Assembly: GCA_015488975.1 (NCBI GenBank)
Contig: WFMT01000198.1
Span: 1-15,456 of the forward strand
Source of the DNA: Campylobacteraceae bacterium
GTDB taxonomy: Bacteria; Campylobacterota; Campylobacteria; Campylobacterales; JALSKU01
DNA: 15,456 nt
Reading direction: 5' to 3'
The notes under the pieces were generated by a model. The model had not been told where the DNA came from. It saw only the letters and a program-made list of their open reading frames with translations, and did no database searches. Shown here one piece after another: positions 13,639 to 15,456 of the stretch. Made by a program: the position numbers and the translations under genes. Numbering within the stretch: the stretch's first letter is position 1; the number at the start of each line of letters is the position of its first letter.

Positions 13639-13953
13639 ATGGAAAAAAATGAGAGCAATGAAGCAATAGAGCTCAAAAAAGAGATTGAAGCTTTAAAGAA
13701 AGATTTTTTGAAACTTGGTGATTCTTTGGAAAAGATTGTATCAGAGAAAATTGAGAAAAATTTTGAAGATATTAAAGAGAGTGTAAAAGCTAAAATTTCA
13801 CAAGATAATCTTGAGAAATTAGATGATTTGAAAATAAAAAGTAAAAGTGCGACAGACTTTCTAAAAACAGAACACGAAGCTCATCCTTTACTTAGCATTA
13901 TGGTTGCAGCGGGGGTTGGCTATATTGTGGGTAAAATTTCAAATAAAATATAA
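13639..13953 (+). CDS. DUF883/YqjD-like tail-anchored protein
   Basis: A 104-residue protein with a long charged amphipathic region (about 5-70, rich in K/E and probably coiled coil), then KTEHEAHPLLS and one hydrophobic segment (about 83-100) containing GVGYIVG, ending in a short basic tail. This layout (soluble helices, a conserved linker, one C-terminal GxxxG-type membrane helix) is that of the ElaB/YqjD/DUF883 group, inner-membrane proteins in E. coli, some of which bind ribosomes. The match is by architecture rather than clear sequence identity. The ATG at 13639 was chosen because AAGGA (13627-13631) is 7 nt upstream; an in-frame TTG at 13624 has no such site. It starts a three-gene cassette with its own promoter. 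Confidence 0.6.
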   Translation: MEKNESNEAIELKKEIEALKKDFLKLGDSLEKIVSEKIEKNFEDIKESVKAKISQDNLEKLDDLKIKSKSATDFLKTEHEAHPLLSIMVAAGVGYIVGKISNKI

Positions 13954-13962
13954 AGAATAATA

Positions 13963-14301
13963 ATGAGTAAGGTAAGTATATCTGAATTTGTTATTGCAGT
14001 ATTTGATTTAGTTGAAGCAGAAGGTAGAACGCTAAAAGATTCTGCTACTGTTTTTATAGAAAATCAGCAGGTAAGTTTTAAAAAGACTATTGCTAAAAGT
14101 AGTCAGATTGTAGGATTGACATTTATTGCCATTGTCTGTGTATTGGCTGCTGTTGTATTTTTTGTGTTTGGCTGCTATAAGATCTTTTTAATCTTTTTAC
14201 CTGCTTTTATAGCACCTTTTGCTGCATCTTTACTGCTTCTTGCTATAGCAGGAATTTTTTCTTATTTTGCTCTACACAAGGTAAACAATGCAGACAAATG
14301 A
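13963..14301 (+). CDS. YqjE/phage-holin-3_6-like membrane protein
   Basis: A 112-residue protein with an N-terminal cytoplasmic amphipathic region (1-46; FDLVEAEGRTLKDSA) and two strongly hydrophobic helices (about 48-70 and 75-103), joined by a very short turn and followed by a basic tail. The arrangement and its position directly after a DUF883-like gene parallel E. coli yqjD-yqjE, where YqjE belongs to the Phage_holin_3_6 family. There is no sign of a prophage, so a role in lysis is not implied. Start: ATG 9 nt after the previous stop, with only a weak AAAGAA site, suggesting coupling. The last 14 bp overlap the next gene. Confidence 0.65.
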   Translation: MSKVSISEFVIAVFDLVEAEGRTLKDSATVFIENQQVSFKKTIAKSSQIVGLTFIAIVCVLAAVVFFVFGCYKIFLIFLPAFIAPFAASLLLLAIAGIFSYFALHKVNNADK

Positions 14302-14584
14302 AGCAAAAAAGAAGTTAATAGACATAACTACAAATACAGATATATCCAAATATACTACAATCAAATCGGCAAAAAAAAGACTTCTTGAAACAGACCCAGG
14401 CATAGATATTTCTGAAGTGCTTTTTTTTTGCAACCAAGGTGAATTTTCTAAAGCAAAATCAGAGCTTTTTACTCAGTTGATTAGTAAAAATATGATAGAT
14501 TTCTTATCTGAACCATTGATAAGAAGGATAAAAGATACTTTGGCAGCAAAAATAACTGATTTTGCTTTAAAAACTTCAAGATAA
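14288..14584 (+). CDS. Unknown small helical protein, third gene of the membrane cassette
   Basis: A 98-residue protein that I do not recognise. It is soluble (no membrane segment or signal peptide), apparently mostly helical, and mildly basic, with a KSAKKRLLETDPGIDISEVLFF stretch split by a proline-glycine turn and a C-terminal helix (EPLIRRIKDTLAAKITDF). Its ATG overlaps the preceding holin-like gene by 14 bp and has AAGGT 5 nt upstream, so it belongs to that operon. It occupies the place that yqjK holds in E. coli but shows no similarity to YqjK by eye. A cytoplasmic partner of the two membrane proteins is a reasonable inference. Confidence 0.75.
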   Translation: MQTNEAKKKLIDITTNTDISKYTTIKSAKKRLLETDPGIDISEVLFFCNQGEFSKAKSELFTQLISKNMIDFLSEPLIRRIKDTLAAKITDFALKTSR

Positions 14585-14585
14585 T

Positions 14586-14897
14586 TTATACCATATATAC
14601 TTCAAATTTTTGATCTAAAATATTTTCAGCTTGTTTGTATTTTTTCAATAAAGGCGATTTTGTTGTGTTTATTAATTCTCTATATTTTTCAAAAGTATTC
14701 CATACCATAACAGCACCTTCATTTCTACCTTTTAACTTCAGTGCAATAGCGGTTGCACCATTGATGAGACCTTTTTGAATATTTGCTTCATCTTTATTTG
14801 TTTGTTTCAATTTTTTCCAAGACTCTTCTAATATTTCATGTGCTTCAATAAACTTGTTCTCATGAATGGCTTCTATAAATTTATCTATGTTTTGCAT
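14586..14897 (-). CDS. DUF309-domain protein
   Basis: A 103-residue cytoplasmic protein with the DUF309 core: NKFIEAHEILEESWKKL (14-30), where the H-E and W positions are family hallmarks, followed by a second helix pair with KGLINGATAIALKLKGRNEGA (42-62). The function of the family is not established. The open frame extends upstream to 14981, but the ATG at 14895-14897 is preceded by AAAGGAAA and gives the family's N-terminus, while the longer version adds residues over the divergent promoter. It ends one base from the convergent end of the unknown small gene, and its promoter region is shared with the CYTH gene on the other strand. Confidence 0.8.
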   Translation of the reverse strand: MQNIDKFIEAIHENKFIEAHEILEESWKKLKQTNKDEANIQKGLINGATAIALKLKGRNEGAVMVWNTFEKYRELINTTKSPLLKKYKQAENILDQKFEVYMV

Positions 14898-14921
14898 ATT
14901 TTTCCTTTCCTGAAATTGTGC

Positions 14922-14927
14922 TATAAT
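14922..14927 (+). promoter_or_regulatory. -10 box directly before the CYTH gene start codon (leaderless candidate)
   Basis: TATAAT ends 7 nt before the ATG at 14935, so transcription would begin at or within a base or two of the start codon. The same AT-rich patch read on the minus strand gives TATTAT for the DUF309 gene. Confidence 0.5.
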
Positions 14928-14934
14928 ATACATT

Positions 14935-15456
14935 ATGAAGAACTTAGAGATAGAAAATAAATATTTATTATCATACAACAAAGCATGTAAATTTTTGGAA
15001 ACTTTAGATACAAAGCATTCTAAAAAGATAGTACAGTGTTATATAAAATATTCCAAAAATAGTATAAAAAGGGTTAGAAAAATAGGCAAAAAATATATTT
15101 ATACTTTAAAAAAAGGTAGTGGAAGAGTTAGGCAAGAGAGAGAAAAAAATATTTCCAAAAAAAAATACAAAAGGCTTTCAAAGAGAAAAATAGGCAATAA
15201 AATAATTAAAACAAGATATTTTTTCACTATTGATAAAAAAAACTATGAACTTGATATATTTAAAAAGAGATTTAAAGGTCTGGCCTTTTTGGAGATTGAA
15301 TTTAAGAATAAAAAACAGATGCAAGATTTTATCCTTCCTGAAATTCTTTCAAAAATAGTCATAAAAGATGTCAGCGAAGATAATAATTATACAAATAGTT
15401 CACTTGCACTTTTATCAAATATCCCTTTTGAAAATCAGGAAATATTCGAGAGTATA
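14935..15456 (+). CDS. CYTH-domain protein (triphosphate tunnel metalloenzyme type), 3' part missing
   Basis: The frame is open for 174 codons to the window end, with no stop. The start MKNLEIENKYLL carries the CYTH E-x-E-x-K signature (E5, E7, K9). The remaining tunnel residues appear in order: KRVRK (45-49), LKKGSGRVRQERE (58-70), KTRYFF (92-97), YELDIF (104-109) and FLEIEF (118-123). CYTH proteins bind triphosphates with divalent metal; bacterial members are often tripolyphosphatases, some fused to CHAD domains. The visible sequence continues past the usual CYTH end (NYTNSSLALLSN), so a further domain may follow. There is no Shine-Dalgarno site before the ATG, and the -10 box is almost adjacent. 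Substrate cannot be inferred. Confidence 0.85.
   Translation, partial: MKNLEIENKYLLSYNKACKFLETLDTKHSKKIVQCYIKYSKNSIKRVRKIGKKYIYTLKKGSGRVRQEREKNISKKKYKRLSKRKIGNKIIKTRYFFTIDKKNYELDIFKKRFKGLAFLEIEFKNKKQMQDFILPEILSKIVIKDVSEDNNYTNSSLALLSNIPFENQEIFESI

Noticed and set aside
13963..14301. Prophage holin
   Set aside because: Although the two-helix layout resembles holin families, no endolysin, integrase or other phage gene is nearby, and the context matches the chromosomal YqjD-YqjE arrangement.
14898..14981. 28-residue N-terminal extension of the DUF309 protein
   Set aside because: Runs across the divergent promoter and into the CYTH coding region; the internal ATG has a good ribosome binding site.

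Overview
The window is AT-rich (roughly 30% GC by eye), densely packed chromosomal DNA that reads as Campylobacterota (epsilonproteobacteria), most likely a free-living Sulfurimonas/Arcobacter-like lineage. The grounds are the flhG-flhF-folK-(peptidase)-aroQ block, the uvrD/truB/csrA/ispE/smpB block, AAGGA-type ribosome binding sites, and TATAAT -10 boxes without obvious -35 boxes. No tRNA, rRNA, CRISPR array, transposase or phage gene was seen, so most of the window is core genome rather than accessory.

Left block (1-4156, minus strand): a YcfJ-like glycine-zipper envelope protein, then a tight run aroQ-Xaa-Pro peptidase-folK-flhF-flhG (flhG is cut by the window edge) with overlaps or very short gaps. 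It mixes chorismate and folate biosynthesis, peptide turnover and the GTPase/ATPase pair that sets flagellar position and number. An 11-bp inverted repeat lies between the glycine-zipper gene and aroQ.

Middle block (4278-8971): pyrB (plus) converges with a single-domain asparaginase-like gene (minus). That gene is divergent from pepF (plus). The space between the latter two holds a 116-bp, relatively GC-rich, cloverleaf-like inverted-repeat element placed immediately after the likely pepF -10 box. pepF overlaps a small gene whose core looks like the ClpXP adaptor SspB. An inverted repeat then separates this pair from a convergent LysR-type regulator whose own promoter sits in a 27-bp near-perfect palindrome.

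Right block (9229-15456): uvrD-truB-csrA-ispE-smpB form one overlapping operon (DNA unwinding, tRNA pseudouridylation, post-transcriptional regulation, isoprenoid synthesis, ribosome rescue). A separately promoted three-gene cassette follows: a DUF883/YqjD-like anchor protein, a YqjE/holin-like two-helix membrane protein and an unknown small protein. Finally a DUF309 gene (minus) and a CYTH-domain gene (plus, cut by the window end) diverge from overlapping promoters, the latter apparently leaderless.

The least explained items are the 5713-5828 element, the SspB-like gene and the palindromic lysR promoter.
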